Shown: positions 1 to 7,405, counted from the stretch's first letter. The stretch is DNA of 18,290 nt from Ruminococcaceae bacterium UBA6392 (GCA_002438685.1 DJQG01000132.1:1-18290), one strand, 5' to 3'. Notes: generated by a model not told the origin, from the sequence alone. Made by a program: numbers and translations.

Positions 1-244
1 GAAAATGCCGAAACGCGGGAAGGTTAAAAGTTTGATTATGGTAGGACGCGAAGGTAGAGGGTGAATTATACAATTTCATATCGTGCCGCTCGCGCGGCAT
101 CGGTGCGGCGAGTAGCTGCACCCCGCAAGACCGCAAACAACAAATTTGCTGATTTTTCGCCTCTTCCGCACAAATCCCCACAATACAGCATATTTATACT
201 TCTTATATTATACATGGTTATATCAATAAATCAATACCTATATA
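1..244. other. AT-rich gene-poor segment downstream of the symporter
   Basis: No convincing gene is visible here. There is a short perfect hairpin (TGCCGC at 84-89 with GCGGCA at 94-99, loop of 4), but no T-tract follows it on either strand. Bases 181-244 are very AT-rich. The only minus-strand reading frame starting at an ATG (191 down to 66, 41 aa) is arginine/alanine-rich and lacks a ribosome binding site. The plus-strand frame over 61-291 runs into the symporter gene in antisense and also looks spurious. No clear terminator for the minus-strand symporter is seen just after its stop. Confidence 0.5.
207..234 (-). promoter_or_regulatory. possible sigma-A promoter pointing out of the window
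   Basis: On the minus strand there is a TTGATT -35 (229-234), a 16-nt spacer and a perfect TATAAT -10 (207-212). It would transcribe toward position 1. No clear gene lies in that direction inside the window, and the segment is AT-rich enough for chance matches, so confidence is low. Confidence 0.3.
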
Positions 245-1585
245 TCAATTATGATATGTCTTTTTCAGCTCCTTTGTCGCTTCGCCGCTGAGCAGGCAGA
301 GCGAGATGAGATTCGGCACCGCCATGAGTGCGTTCGCGAGGTCTGAGAGCTCCCATACAAGCTCAAGGTCGGCGACGCATCCGACGAATACCGCCGCGGC
401 GTAAATTATGTTGTATATCTTCGCGCTCTTGGCGCCCAAAAGATATTCGAGCCCGCGCCGCCCGTAATATGACCAACCGATGAGCGTGGCAAAGGCAAAG
501 ACGCAGATGCTCACGCAGACGAAAATGCTCCCGGCTTTTCCGAATACGCTGCCGAATGCCGCGGCGCAGGCGAGAGAACCGTCGCCGTCCGTCGGCGCGC
601 CGGAGACCAAAAGCGTTACCGCGGTCACGGTGCACATGACGACCGTGTCGAGAAAAACTTCAAGTATGCCCCAGCAGCCCTGCTCGGCGGGCGAATCCGT
701 CTGCGCCGCAGCGTGGATTATCGCGTTGCTGCCGAGCCCGGCTTCGTTTGAAAAAACTCCGCGCGCCACCCCGTAGCGCAGAGCCTTTTTTATCCCGCAG
801 CCAGCCGCTCCGCCTGCCGCCGCACGCAGAGAAAAAGCCTCGGATATTATGCGCGAAAACGCCGACGGCACGGCGCGAAAGTTTTTTATTATGACAGCGA
901 AGCTCGCGAGAATGAATATCGCCGTCATGGCGGGGATTATCTTCTCCGCCGCCGATGCGATTCTCTTGAGCCCGCCGCAGGTTATCGCGAACACGCCTGC
1001 GGCGAGAATAAATCCCGTTATCGCGGAACTCAGCCCGAATGAGCCGGAGAGCGAGAGCGCGGCGGCGTTCGCCTGGGTCATGTTGCCGATACCGAGCGAG
1101 GCTATGACTAACAGAACGCAGAAAATCTTTGCCATGTGTTTGAATCCCAGCCCGCGCTCCATATAGACGAACGCGCCGCCCATCCATTCGCCGTTTTCGT
1201 CGCGGTATCTGTATTTTATGCCGAGTATATTTTCGCAGCACGCGCTCATCATGCCGATTATCGCGCTTATCACCATCCAGAAAACCGCGCCCGCGCCGCC
1301 GGAGGCTATCGCCGCCGCCACGCCGACTATGTTGCCCGTGCCCATGCATGCGGCGAGCGCGGCAGAGAGCGCCTGCGTCTGCGATATCGAGCCTTTGCAG
1401 GATTCCCGGCTCTTTTTGCTGAATATGCTTCCGAGCGTTGTTTTCATCCATGTGCCAATGTGCGTTATCTGGAAAAATCCCGACCGCACGCTCAGCAGAA
1501 GCCCCGTGCCCGTGAAAGCGACGAGCAGCGGGACTCCCCAGACCGCCGAATTTATCGAAGAAACGAGCGAACAAAACGAGTCCGT
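245..1585 (-). CDS. Sodium:alanine/glycine symporter (AGCS family), ACG start
   Basis: Polytopic membrane protein of the amino acid carrier/AGCS family, which imports alanine or glycine with Na+. The family core is clear: an ACMGTGNIVGV segment, then GGAGAVFWM followed by more helices (close to the family signature, but V replaces the usual W after FWM), GGAAGCG, FSNEAGLGS and a C-terminal WELSDLANALM segment. The first in-frame conventional start is a GTG at 1489, but that cuts off the conserved N-terminal helix (SINSAVWGVPLLV...). In-frame translation continues up to 1585, where an ACG sits 7 nt after GGAGG in a near-perfect Shine-Dalgarno (GGAGGTGATC). The product would be 446 aa, the normal family length, aligning at the start with E. 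coli YaaJ. Either ACG is the real start or an ATG has been lost by mutation or base-call error. The gene is divergent from nadE. Family call is firm, transported amino acid is inferred. Confidence 0.93.
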   Translation of the reverse strand, partial: TDSFCSLVSSINSAVWGVPLLVAFTGTGLLLSVRSGFFQITHIGTWMKTTLGSIFSKKSRESCKGSISQTQALSAALAACMGTGNIVGVAAAIASGGAGAVFWMVISAIIGMMSACCENILGIKYRYRDENGEWMGGAFVYMERGLGFKHMAKIFCVLLVIASLGIGNMTQANAAALSLSGSFGLSSAITGFILAAGVFAITCGGLKRIASAAEKIIPAMTAIFILASFAVIIKNFRAVPSAFSRIISEAFSLRAAAGGAAGCGIKKALRYGVARGVFSNEAGLGSNAIIHAAAQTDSPAEQGCWGILEVFLDTVVMCTVTAVTLLVSGAPTDGDGSLACAAAFGSVFGKAGSIFVCVSICVFAFATLIGWSYYGRRGLEYLLGAKSAKIYNIIYAAAVFVGCVADLELVWELSDLANALMAVPNLISLCLLSGEATKELKKTYHN

Positions 1586-1595
1586 GGGATCACCT
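1585..1595 (-). promoter_or_regulatory. strong ribosome binding site deciding an ACG start
   Basis: On the minus strand CGGAGGTGATCC matches the 16S anti-Shine-Dalgarno over about 10 bases. The in-frame codon 7 nt after GGAGG is ACG. The GTG inside the site (at 1592) is in another frame and stops after 13 codons. This places translation of the symporter 32 codons upstream of the first conventional start. Confidence 0.6.
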
Positions 1596-1616
1596 CCGAA
1601 AAATGAAAAGGATTGA

Positions 1617-1646
1617 TTTAAAGCGCGGATTAGTATATACTATAAT
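1617..1646 (+). promoter_or_regulatory. nadE operon promoter
   Basis: A perfect TATAAT -10 lies at 1641-1646 with a weak TTTAAA -35 at 1617-1622 (18-nt spacer). Transcription would start near 1653, giving a leader of about 30 nt that contains AAAGGAAAAG before the TTG start. Confidence 0.5.
1631..1642. promoter_or_regulatory. 12-bp perfect palindrome in the symporter/nadE divergent promoter
   Basis: TAGTATATACTA is a perfect inverted repeat overlapping the first base pairs of the nadE -10 and lying in the leader/promoter region of the divergent symporter. Its core GTATATAC recurs in the other divergent promoter of this window (7296-7305). It could be an operator, or simply two facing -10-like sequences in AT-rich DNA. 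Confidence 0.3.
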
Positions 1647-1682
1647 CTGTACAATAAGATTCGCGAAAGGAAAAGTGATATC

Positions 1683-3596
1683 TTGAAGGATTTCGGATTT
1701 GTCAAGACCGCGGCGGTCTGCCCGAGGGTGACGGTCGGCGCGGCTGATAAAAATGTTGATAATATGCTGCCGCTGATAAAAGGGGCGGCTTCGTCCGGCG
1801 CGCAGATAATTGCCCTGCCGGAGCTCTGCATAACAGGCTATACCTGCTCCGATCTTTTTTCGCAGGACAGGCTCATTGAAAGCGCGGAGGCTGCGCTCGG
1901 CAGGCTCATTCTTGAATGTGCCGATATCGGCGCACTCGTGATAGTCGGACTCCCGGTACGCGTGCGCGGCAGGCTCTTCAATTGCGCCGCCGCATTCCAA
2001 AACGGCAAACTCATGGGCGTTGTGCCGAAGAGCTATCTGCCGAATTATAACGAGTTCTATGAAAAACGCCACTTCGTCTCGGGGCTTGATACCCCGTGCG
2101 ATACCGTCACCCTCTGCGGGCAGGAGGTGCCGTTCGGCAATATGCTCTTTTGCGCGGACAACGGCGCGGCGGTCGGAATTGAGCTGTGCGAGGATATGTG
2201 GGTGCCAGTGTCGCCCGGAACCGTCCTTGCGCTCAGCGGCGCGGATATAATAGTAAATATCTCCGCCTCCGATGAGATGGTCACAAAGAATGATTTCAGG
2301 CTGAGCCTCATTGAACAGACGAGCGCGCGGTGCTACTGCGGCTATGTCTATTCCTCCGCCGGCATCGGCGAGAGCACAACAGACCTTGTGTTCTCCGGCG
2401 CGTGCACGATAGCCGAAAACGGCGGCATACTCGCGAGAAACGAGCGCTTTGAGCGAAACGGCGCGGCGGTGTACGCCTGTATTGATATCAAAAAGCTCGA
2501 AGCTCTGCGCCGCAACAGCGAATTTTATGACAACGCGGCTCGCTATGTCGACCGCGACATAAAACGCGTTGATATAACCCTGCCGGAGCTAAAAGAGAGC
2601 GATATAGACAGAAATTTCGACGCGCGCCCATTCGTGCCCTCGGATGAAAAAGTCAGACGCGCACGCTGCGCCGAGATATTCAATATTCAGGCGGCGGGAC
2701 TCGCGAAGAGAATCGAGCATATCGGGCTTAAAAAGGCAGTAATCGGCATCTCGGGCGGACTCGATTCGGCTCTCGCTCTGCTCGTTGCGGACAAGGCGTT
2801 TGATCTTCTCGCCCTGCCGAAAGAAAATATAATCTGCATCACGATGCCGGGCTTCGGCACGACAAAGCGCACGAAGTCGAGTGCCGTCACGCTCACCGAG
2901 TGCATCGGAGCGCAGCTCAGGGATATCGACATCGTCCCCGCGTGTACTCAGCATATGCGGGACATAGGTCACGATATGAGCATACTCGATGTGACTTATG
3001 AAAATGTTCAGGCGCGCGAGCGCACGCAGATACTCATGGACACCGCGAACAAAGAGGGTGCGCTGCTTGTCGGCACGGGCGACCTGTCCGAGCTTGCGCT
3101 CGGCTGGTGCACCTATAACGCCGACCACATGAGCATGTACGGAGTCAACTGCTCCGTGCCCAAGACGCTCGTTAGATATCTCGTCGATTTCGTTGCGGAC
3201 GAGAGGGGAGGCAAGCTCGGACAGGTGCTCCGCGAGATACTCGCGACTCCTGTTAGCCCCGAACTGCTCCCGCCCGACAAAAACGGCAAAATAGCGCAAA
3301 AGACCGAGGATACCCTCGGCCCCTATGAGGTTCACGATTTTTTCCTCTATCATTTCCAGCGCTTCGGCGCCTCACCCGATAAGCTCATGTTCATGGCGTG
3401 CCGCGCGTTTGACGGAGTATACAGCCGCGAGCAGATTGAAAAATGGCTCAGGCTCTTCATGAAGAGATTCTTCTCCCAGCAGTTCAAACGCTCCTGCATA
3501 CCGGACGGCCCGAAGGTCGGCTCTGTCAGCCTCTCGCCTCGCGGCGACTGGCGTATGCCCTCCGACGCGGACGCCTCCGCATGGCTCGATATCTGA
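1683..3596 (+). CDS. nadE: Glutamine-dependent NAD+ synthetase
   Basis: Makes NAD+ from nicotinic acid adenine dinucleotide, ATP and glutamine, the last step of NAD synthesis, in the cytoplasm. It has the two-domain layout of glutamine-using enzymes. An N-terminal carbon-nitrogen hydrolase (glutaminase) domain, about residues 1-300, carries the triad Glu47 (LPELCITGY), Lys116 (VVPKSYLP) and Cys169 (GIELCEDMW). A C-terminal ATP-binding synthetase domain starts near 340 with the P-loop SGGLDS at 357-362, followed by FGTTKRTKSS and GTGDLSELALGW. At 637 aa it is the usual length. The start is TTG at 1683; the nearby GTG at 1673 reads into a stop at once. It heads a unit with the lipoprotein gene (17 nt downstream) and nitroreductase, driven by the promoter just upstream. 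The 3' part is complete through WRMPSDADASAWLDI, typical of the family's end. Confidence 0.97.
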   Translation: MKDFGFVKTAAVCPRVTVGAADKNVDNMLPLIKGAASSGAQIIALPELCITGYTCSDLFSQDRLIESAEAALGRLILECADIGALVIVGLPVRVRGRLFNCAAAFQNGKLMGVVPKSYLPNYNEFYEKRHFVSGLDTPCDTVTLCGQEVPFGNMLFCADNGAAVGIELCEDMWVPVSPGTVLALSGADIIVNISASDEMVTKNDFRLSLIEQTSARCYCGYVYSSAGIGESTTDLVFSGACTIAENGGILARNERFERNGAAVYACIDIKKLEALRRNSEFYDNAARYVDRDIKRVDITLPELKESDIDRNFDARPFVPSDEKVRRARCAEIFNIQAAGLAKRIEHIGLKKAVIGISGGLDSALALLVADKAFDLLALPKENIICITMPGFGTTKRTKSSAVTLTECIGAQLRDIDIVPACTQHMRDIGHDMSILDVTYENVQARERTQILMDTANKEGALLVGTGDLSELALGWCTYNADHMSMYGVNCSVPKTLVRYLVDFVADERGGKLGQVLREILATPVSPELLPPDKNGKIAQKTEDTLGPYEVHDFFLYHFQRFGASPDKLMFMACRAFDGVYSREQIEKWLRLFMKRFFSQQFKRSCIPDGPKVGSVSLSPRGDWRMPSDADASAWLDI

Positions 3597-3613
3597 TGAA
3601 AGGATAAACGAAA

Positions 3614-4609
3614 ATGAAGAAGTTAAAAAGCTTTGTCGCCGTTCTGCTCTGCCTCGCCGCCGTATTCTGCACTGCGGGCTGTTCGGCATCGAAAAAGAGC
3701 GCGCTGAATATCTCGGGCGCGCAGATAGACTATGAGACGTTTTTATATTATTTCGACCAGGTTCACGCGTTCCCCGAAAAATACGAACTCGCCGCCGATG
3801 CGACGAATGAGCAGATGATCGATGCCGCGATTGAGCTGTGCTGCGAATATGTTGCGGTCAACACGAAGGTTTCGGAATACGGGCTGACTCTCTCTGCCTC
3901 CGAAAAGCGCTCGGCTTCTAATAATCTTGAAGACCTGTGGCACGTTTTCTCTGGCTACTATGAGAATCTCGGTGTGTCGAAGCAAACTCTTATGAAGATA
4001 GAGACCGCCGACACCTCGCGCAACAGACTTTTCTATTATATCTATGACGAGGGCGGCGAAAAGGCAGTCAGCGAGGACGATATAAAGAAATATTATAACG
4101 AGAATTATATCTCCTTCCGCGCCATAACCGGCTATCTTACAACCACCGACGCGAACGGCGACACGGTAGTTATGACCGCGGATCAGAAAGCGGAGATGAA
4201 CAAGGAGTTCGTGGAGCTTTCGACGCGCCTGGGCAACGGTCAGACGATGAACGAGATAGTTGAGCTATATTCCGAGAAGCATCCGGATTCAACAGTTTCG
4301 GATCAGCTCCAGTTTATAAAAAAAGGCACGGATTCCTATCCCGACGGCTTCTTTGAAAAAGTTCAGCAGCTCTCCGTCGGCTCGAACACCGTGCTTATCA
4401 TGGACAACTATATTTTCCTCATTCTCAGAGAGAATCCCTCGGAGGACGAGGCGAAGCAGTACTACGAACGCTACCGCGACGACTGCCTCAAGAGCCTGCG
4501 CGGAGACGAGTTCAAGACGATAGTCGAGGGTTACGCCTCCGAGCTTTCGGTCGAGCGCAACGACAGGGTCATAAACAAGGCCGTCAAGGAGGTCATCAAA
4601 GATGGCTGA
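3614..4609 (+). CDS. SurA/PrsA-like foldase lipoprotein with degenerate parvulin domain
   Basis: Predicted exported lipoprotein of 331 aa. The signal peptide is MKKLKS, a hydrophobic stretch, then a lipobox TAGC with the lipidated cysteine at residue 23, so the protein should sit on the outer face of the membrane. The body resembles SurA N-terminal/PrsA-type chaperones: helical N-domain, then a parvulin-like pattern (about 145-275: KAEMNKEF...LGNGQTMNEIVELYSEKHPDS...FFEKVQQLSVGSN...YIFLILRE) and a helical C-terminus. Canonical parvulin residues such as an RHIL motif and a GYH near the end are not seen, so isomerase activity is doubtful; chaperone or binding function is more likely. The start is ATG at 3614 behind AAAGGAT. 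It lies 17 nt after nadE and overlaps the next gene by 8 nt, so it should be co-transcribed. The link to NAD metabolism is not evident from the sequence. Confidence 0.8.
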   Translation: MKKLKSFVAVLLCLAAVFCTAGCSASKKSALNISGAQIDYETFLYYFDQVHAFPEKYELAADATNEQMIDAAIELCCEYVAVNTKVSEYGLTLSASEKRSASNNLEDLWHVFSGYYENLGVSKQTLMKIETADTSRNRLFYYIYDEGGEKAVSEDDIKKYYNENYISFRAITGYLTTTDANGDTVVMTADQKAEMNKEFVELSTRLGNGQTMNEIVELYSEKHPDSTVSDQLQFIKKGTDSYPDGFFEKVQQLSVGSNTVLIMDNYIFLILRENPSEDEAKQYYERYRDDCLKSLRGDEFKTIVEGYASELSVERNDRVINKAVKEVIKDG

Positions 4610-5156
4610 TATAATTAAAAATGAGGTCACCGACGCCGTACTCACGCGCCAGGCGATAAGAGAATATAAGCCCATAATGCTCACCGATGCCCAACTCGAT
4701 ACGCTGACCGCGGCGGCGATGATGGCTCCGAGCGGGCGCAACTGCCAGCCCTGCCATGTCAGATTCATATGCAACGACTCTATGCTGCGCCAAATGCAGA
4801 TAGACTTCAAAAATATCGTCGGCTGGGATACGCCCGTTCACACGCGAAGCGACAAGAATCCGTTCTATCACAATGCGCCTGTGTTCGCCGCGATATTTGC
4901 AAAGCCGGGCAGTCAGATGGATGCCGGAATCATGGTCGAGAACATATGCATCGCCGCAAAGGGACTCGGACTCGGCACATGTATAGTCGGCAGCGCGGGC
5001 GCGCTGTTTGACGATGCCGAAAAGGGCGCTTATTGGCGCGGGGAGATTGACATTCCCGTTGACCTTCAGTATATGATAGGCGTTGCGATAGGTGTGCCGG
5101 ACGAAGCGCCGGAGCAGAAGCCGCGCGACCCGAGTCACTATAAAACGATAAGATGA
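4602..5156 (+). CDS. Nitroreductase-family FMN oxidoreductase
   Basis: A 184-aa flavin oxidoreductase of the nitroreductase fold, expected to bind FMN as a homodimer and to use NAD(P)H. Family features: TRQAIREYKP near the N-terminus with Arg16 and Arg20 for the FMN phosphate, MMAPSGRNCQPCHVRF at 41-55, an AP(V) turn at 92-94, DAGIMVENICIAAKGLGLGTCIVG at 107-130 and a C-terminal IGVPDEAPEQKPR. Physiological substrate cannot be told; many clostridial members are fused to or work with ferredoxins, but no ferredoxin domain is present here. It starts at ATG 4602, overlapping the lipoprotein stop by 8 nt (translational coupling likely), and is the last gene of the nadE unit, followed by a terminator 16 nt after its stop. 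Family firm, role unknown. Confidence 0.9.
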   Translation: MADIIKNEVTDAVLTRQAIREYKPIMLTDAQLDTLTAAAMMAPSGRNCQPCHVRFICNDSMLRQMQIDFKNIVGWDTPVHTRSDKNPFYHNAPVFAAIFAKPGSQMDAGIMVENICIAAKGLGLGTCIVGSAGALFDDAEKGAYWRGEIDIPVDLQYMIGVAIGVPDEAPEQKPRDPSHYKTIR

Positions 5157-5171
5157 GATAAAATAAACTAA

Positions 5172-5207
5172 CCGCCGCAGAGAATAAACTTTGCGGCGGC
5201 TGTTTTT
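5172..5207 (+). terminator. Rho-independent terminator of the nadE unit
   Basis: An 8-bp GC-rich stem (CCGCCGCA at 5172-5179 with TGCGGCGG at 5192-5199), loop of 12, then TGTTTTT. It follows the nitroreductase stop by 16 nt. Confidence 0.9.
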
Positions 5208-5228
5208 ATATAATTTGTTCACTGCATG

Positions 5229-5261
5229 AAAACCGCCCGTGCCAAAAAACGGCACGGGCGG
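5229..5261 (-). terminator. Rho-independent terminator of the phosphatase gene
   Basis: An 11-bp perfect stem (5233-5243 with 5251-5261, CCGCCCGTGCC pairing GGCACGGGCGG) around a 7-nt loop. Read on the minus strand it is followed by TTTT (5232-5229). It begins 8 nt after the phosphatase stop and lies back to back with the plus-strand terminator. Confidence 0.88.
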
Positions 5262-5269
5262 GAATTAAT

Positions 5270-6742
5270 TTATCTGTTCTTTATGATGTGGGGCAGTATG
5301 AGAATATATTTGACGAGCATATAAGCGACTGCGACCGGGACATTCACGACGTTCTTCGTGAAGTTTGAAAGGAAGTCGGTGGGCAGTTCCTCGTGCTCCT
5401 TGGCTTCGCCCTTGGTGGTCTTCTTTATCGCGTATTCGTCGAACTTCTCGTAGCCGGTTGCCTCGCAGGTCTCGTCGTCAACATCAACGGTGTATGCACG
5501 GTAGATGAGCCTGTCGCCGTCGATGGTGAAGGTGCTGAACATCGACTTGTGGGGCTGAGCCGCGACCGCCGCGTCGGCGAGAATGGGCTCCATGGCGTCC
5601 TCGTGGACATTGTAGCGCTTTGTGCCTGCGGTGTTGGGCAGGATATGAACAGTGCCCTCGGGATTGAGCGCGTAGGTTATCTCCTCGCCCTTGTAGTTCT
5701 CAGTAATGTACTCGGTCGGCTGGATCTTGTCGTCCTTGACCTGATATGTACGAAGATACATGTGGTCGTGACCGTTTATGACAACGTCAATGTCAAGGCT
5801 GTCTATAATAGGCAGCAGACGCTTGCGCATGATGACGGTGTCGGGCTTGTTGATGTTCTTGCCCGCGGAGTAGCAGGCGCGGTGCATGAGGATTATCTTC
5901 CACTGCGCGTCAGAAGAGTTCATGTCATTCTGAAGCCAGTTTATCTGCTCCTCGCTGATGGGATACATATCATTTGTATTGAGTACGGCGATATGGGCGT
6001 TCGAGTAGTCGAACGAATAGTAGACGCCGGTGATATGATTCCAGCCTGCGCTCTTGTCGAGGTTGAACATATTGTCGAACCAGCCCCAGCGCAGGTTGCC
6101 CTCGTGGTTGCCGGCGGTCGGCGCCATGGTGATGTTCATGAGCGTGTCGCAGTTCTTCTCATAGAACCAGTCCCACTCCTGATCGTTGCAGTCGTTGACG
6201 AAGTCGCCCGCGTTCATGAGGAACTTCGCGTCGGGGCAGACCTGCATCGCGGTGCGCTGAACCGCGCCGCTCTTTGCGAAGTTTATTTCGTTGCCCGCCT
6301 GAACATCGGCAAGGGCTATGAACGAAAACGGCTCTTCGCCGTCGCAGGCTGTTTCAAATGTGCCGTTGTTGCTCCAGATGCCGGTCGAAGCGTCGCCGAC
6401 TCTGTAGACATACTTTGTGCCGGGCTCAAGATTTTCGGCGAGCACTTTGTGGCAGTAGTTCTCTTTCCACTTCGTGCAGGTGCCGGAAAATTTGAGTGCG
6501 CCGTCAAAGCTGCCGTTGTATTCTGCAAGGGGCATGACCTCAACATCGCTGCCGCATTTCTCGGTCGTATACCAGCAGATGCCGCGTCTTGTTTTGGCAT
6601 CGCCGTTGATAACAACGCTGATGCGCTTTATCGATCCGTCTGCGCTCTCCTGAGGCATGGCGGAGGCGGAGGGGACTATCATGCAGGCGAGCAGGCAAAG
6701 TACCATGACCGCGCTGATTATCCTCATCAGTTTTTTGTTCAT
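5270..6742 (-). CDS. Secreted purple-acid-phosphatase-like metallophosphoesterase
   Basis: Predicted exported phosphoesterase of 490 aa. An N-terminal signal peptide ends near ASA-M28/29. Residues about 38-132 form a fibronectin-III-like N-domain typical of purple acid phosphatases (LEPGTKYVYRVGD). The calcineurin-like metal site follows: Asp146 (LADVQ), Asp180 (NAGDFVND), Asn212-His213 (AGNHEG), His287 (LMHRACYS) and His325/His327 (INGHDHMY). All expected dinuclear-metal ligands are present. Near the C-terminus (about 465-486) is a second hydrophobic stretch (VPVAVAYMLVKYILILP) that could re-anchor the protein in the membrane. Likely role is phosphate scavenging or extracellular phosphoester hydrolysis; the substrate cannot be read from the sequence. 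Start is ATG 6742, 8 nt after GGAGG, with its own strong promoter just upstream. Confidence 0.92.
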   Translation of the reverse strand: MNKKLMRIISAVMVLCLLACMIVPSASAMPQESADGSIKRISVVINGDAKTRRGICWYTTEKCGSDVEVMPLAEYNGSFDGALKFSGTCTKWKENYCHKVLAENLEPGTKYVYRVGDASTGIWSNNGTFETACDGEEPFSFIALADVQAGNEINFAKSGAVQRTAMQVCPDAKFLMNAGDFVNDCNDQEWDWFYEKNCDTLMNITMAPTAGNHEGNLRWGWFDNMFNLDKSAGWNHITGVYYSFDYSNAHIAVLNTNDMYPISEEQINWLQNDMNSSDAQWKIILMHRACYSAGKNINKPDTVIMRKRLLPIIDSLDIDVVINGHDHMYLRTYQVKDDKIQPTEYITENYKGEEITYALNPEGTVHILPNTAGTKRYNVHEDAMEPILADAAVAAQPHKSMFSTFTIDGDRLIYRAYTVDVDDETCEATGYEKFDEYAIKKTTKGEAKEHEELPTDFLSNFTKNVVNVPVAVAYMLVKYILILPHIIKNR

Positions 6743-6772
6743 CGCATATTCCTCCGAAATTTTGGTATAGCT

Positions 6773-6801
6773 ATTTTACATCCGATTCGCACAAAAGTCA
6801 A
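6773..6801 (-). promoter_or_regulatory. Promoter of the phosphatase gene
   Basis: On the minus strand TTGACT (6796-6801), a 17-nt spacer and TAAAAT (6773-6778). It sits between the GNAT gene and the phosphatase start and implies the phosphatase is transcribed on its own. I saw no PhoB/PhoP-type direct repeats around it. Confidence 0.75.
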
Positions 6802-6831
6802 GCGAGTTAACGGATGCTCTTTGTGGATAAT

Positions 6832-7248
6832 TTATAATGCCTTTTTCATCAATATATGTGGACAGCCCTCTTCAACATCGTGAATTCCGGTGTCCTCGTA
6901 GCCGAATATTGAATAGAATCCGACGGCCCGCTCCTGCGAATGTATCCATATTTCATTGACTCCGCTGCCTGCGGCGTATTCTTCGGCGGCTTTTATTATG
7001 TCCGCACCGAGCCCTCTGCCGCGAAAAGCCTTTCTTACGGCGACTCTGCCTATCATGACTCTGCCGCTCTCGGGGTCTGTGAAAACGCGGCAGACTCCGA
7101 CGGGGTGACTGCCGTCAAACAATATAATGTGCGCAGCCGTTTTGTCGATATCATCGAACTCCTCCTCGAAGCCCTGCTCTTTTACGAACACCTCGAGCCT
7201 TATCTCTTTCGCCTCGTCCGGGAGCTGATTATAGATTTCAGTTTCCAT
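6832..7248 (-). CDS. GNAT-family N-acetyltransferase (ElaA/YjcF-like)
   Basis: A 138-aa GCN5-related acetyltransferase that would transfer an acetyl group from acetyl-CoA to an amine. The opening LEVFVKEQGF (18-27) is typical of the ElaA/YjcF-like subgroup. The acetyl-CoA pyrophosphate loop is IGRVAVRKAFRGRGLG (66-81), followed by the helix DIIKAAEEYA and a C-terminal GFYSIFGYED (110-119) with Tyr112. Length is normal for a single-domain GNAT. The start is ATG 7248 behind GAGGTG. It has an extended -10 promoter and shares the divergent intergenic region with the SGNH hydrolase. The substrate is not predictable; no neighbour clearly hints at one. The 90 nt before the phosphatase start contain that gene's promoter and no obvious terminator. 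Confidence 0.9.
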   Translation of the reverse strand: METEIYNQLPDEAKEIRLEVFVKEQGFEEEFDDIDKTAAHIILFDGSHPVGVCRVFTDPESGRVMIGRVAVRKAFRGRGLGADIIKAAEEYAAGSGVNEIWIHSQERAVGFYSIFGYEDTGIHDVEEGCPHILMKKAL

Positions 7249-7266
7249 ATAAACACCTCGGTTTGT

Positions 7267-7275
7267 ATTATATCA
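7267..7275 (-). promoter_or_regulatory. Extended -10 promoter of the GNAT gene
   Basis: On the minus strand TGATATAAT gives a TG-n extended -10 with a perfect TATAAT (7267-7272). No good -35 is found at the right distance, as is usual for extended -10 promoters. The start of transcription would be near 7260, leaving a very short leader with GAGGTG. Confidence 0.6.
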
Positions 7276-7295
7276 CAAAAACGGGCATGAAATTT

Positions 7296-7305
7296 TGTAT
7301 ATACA
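7296..7305. promoter_or_regulatory. TGTATATACA palindrome between divergent promoters
   Basis: A perfect 10-bp inverted repeat located just upstream of the GNAT -10 and 27 nt upstream of the SGNH hydrolase -35. Its core GTATATAC is the same as that of the palindrome at 1631-1642 in the other divergent promoter. It is a possible operator, but low-complexity AT-rich sequence can give this by chance. Confidence 0.3.
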
Positions 7306-7332
7306 CACATCGCCGAAATTTGTCTCAAACTG

Positions 7333-7361
7333 TTGCAAGAGATGAGAAATAAATATATAAT
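7333..7361 (+). promoter_or_regulatory. Promoter of the SGNH hydrolase-phosphoesterase-PrsW unit
   Basis: TTGCAA (7333-7338), a 17-nt spacer and a perfect TATAAT (7356-7361). Transcription would begin near 7368, leaving a leader of about 38 nt with GGAGG 8 nt before the ATG at 7406. Confidence 0.75.
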
Positions 7362-7405
7362 TATCTAAAGAATCATTCGGCTCTGCGCCGTCGGAGGAAT
7401 ATATA

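Noticed and set aside
66..191. 41-codon minus-strand frame behind a possible promoter
   Set aside because: No ribosome binding site and Arg/Ala-rich composition; more likely non-coding or repeat sequence.
660..1574. Alternative minus-strand frame (304 codons from a TTG) overlapping the symporter
   Set aside because: Arginine- and glycine-rich out-of-frame translation of the symporter; no family resemblance.
5393..6883. Plus-strand open frame of 496 codons opposite the phosphatase gene
   Set aside because: It is the antisense shadow of a complete metallophosphoesterase with all catalytic motifs; it has no ribosome binding site or recognisable domain.
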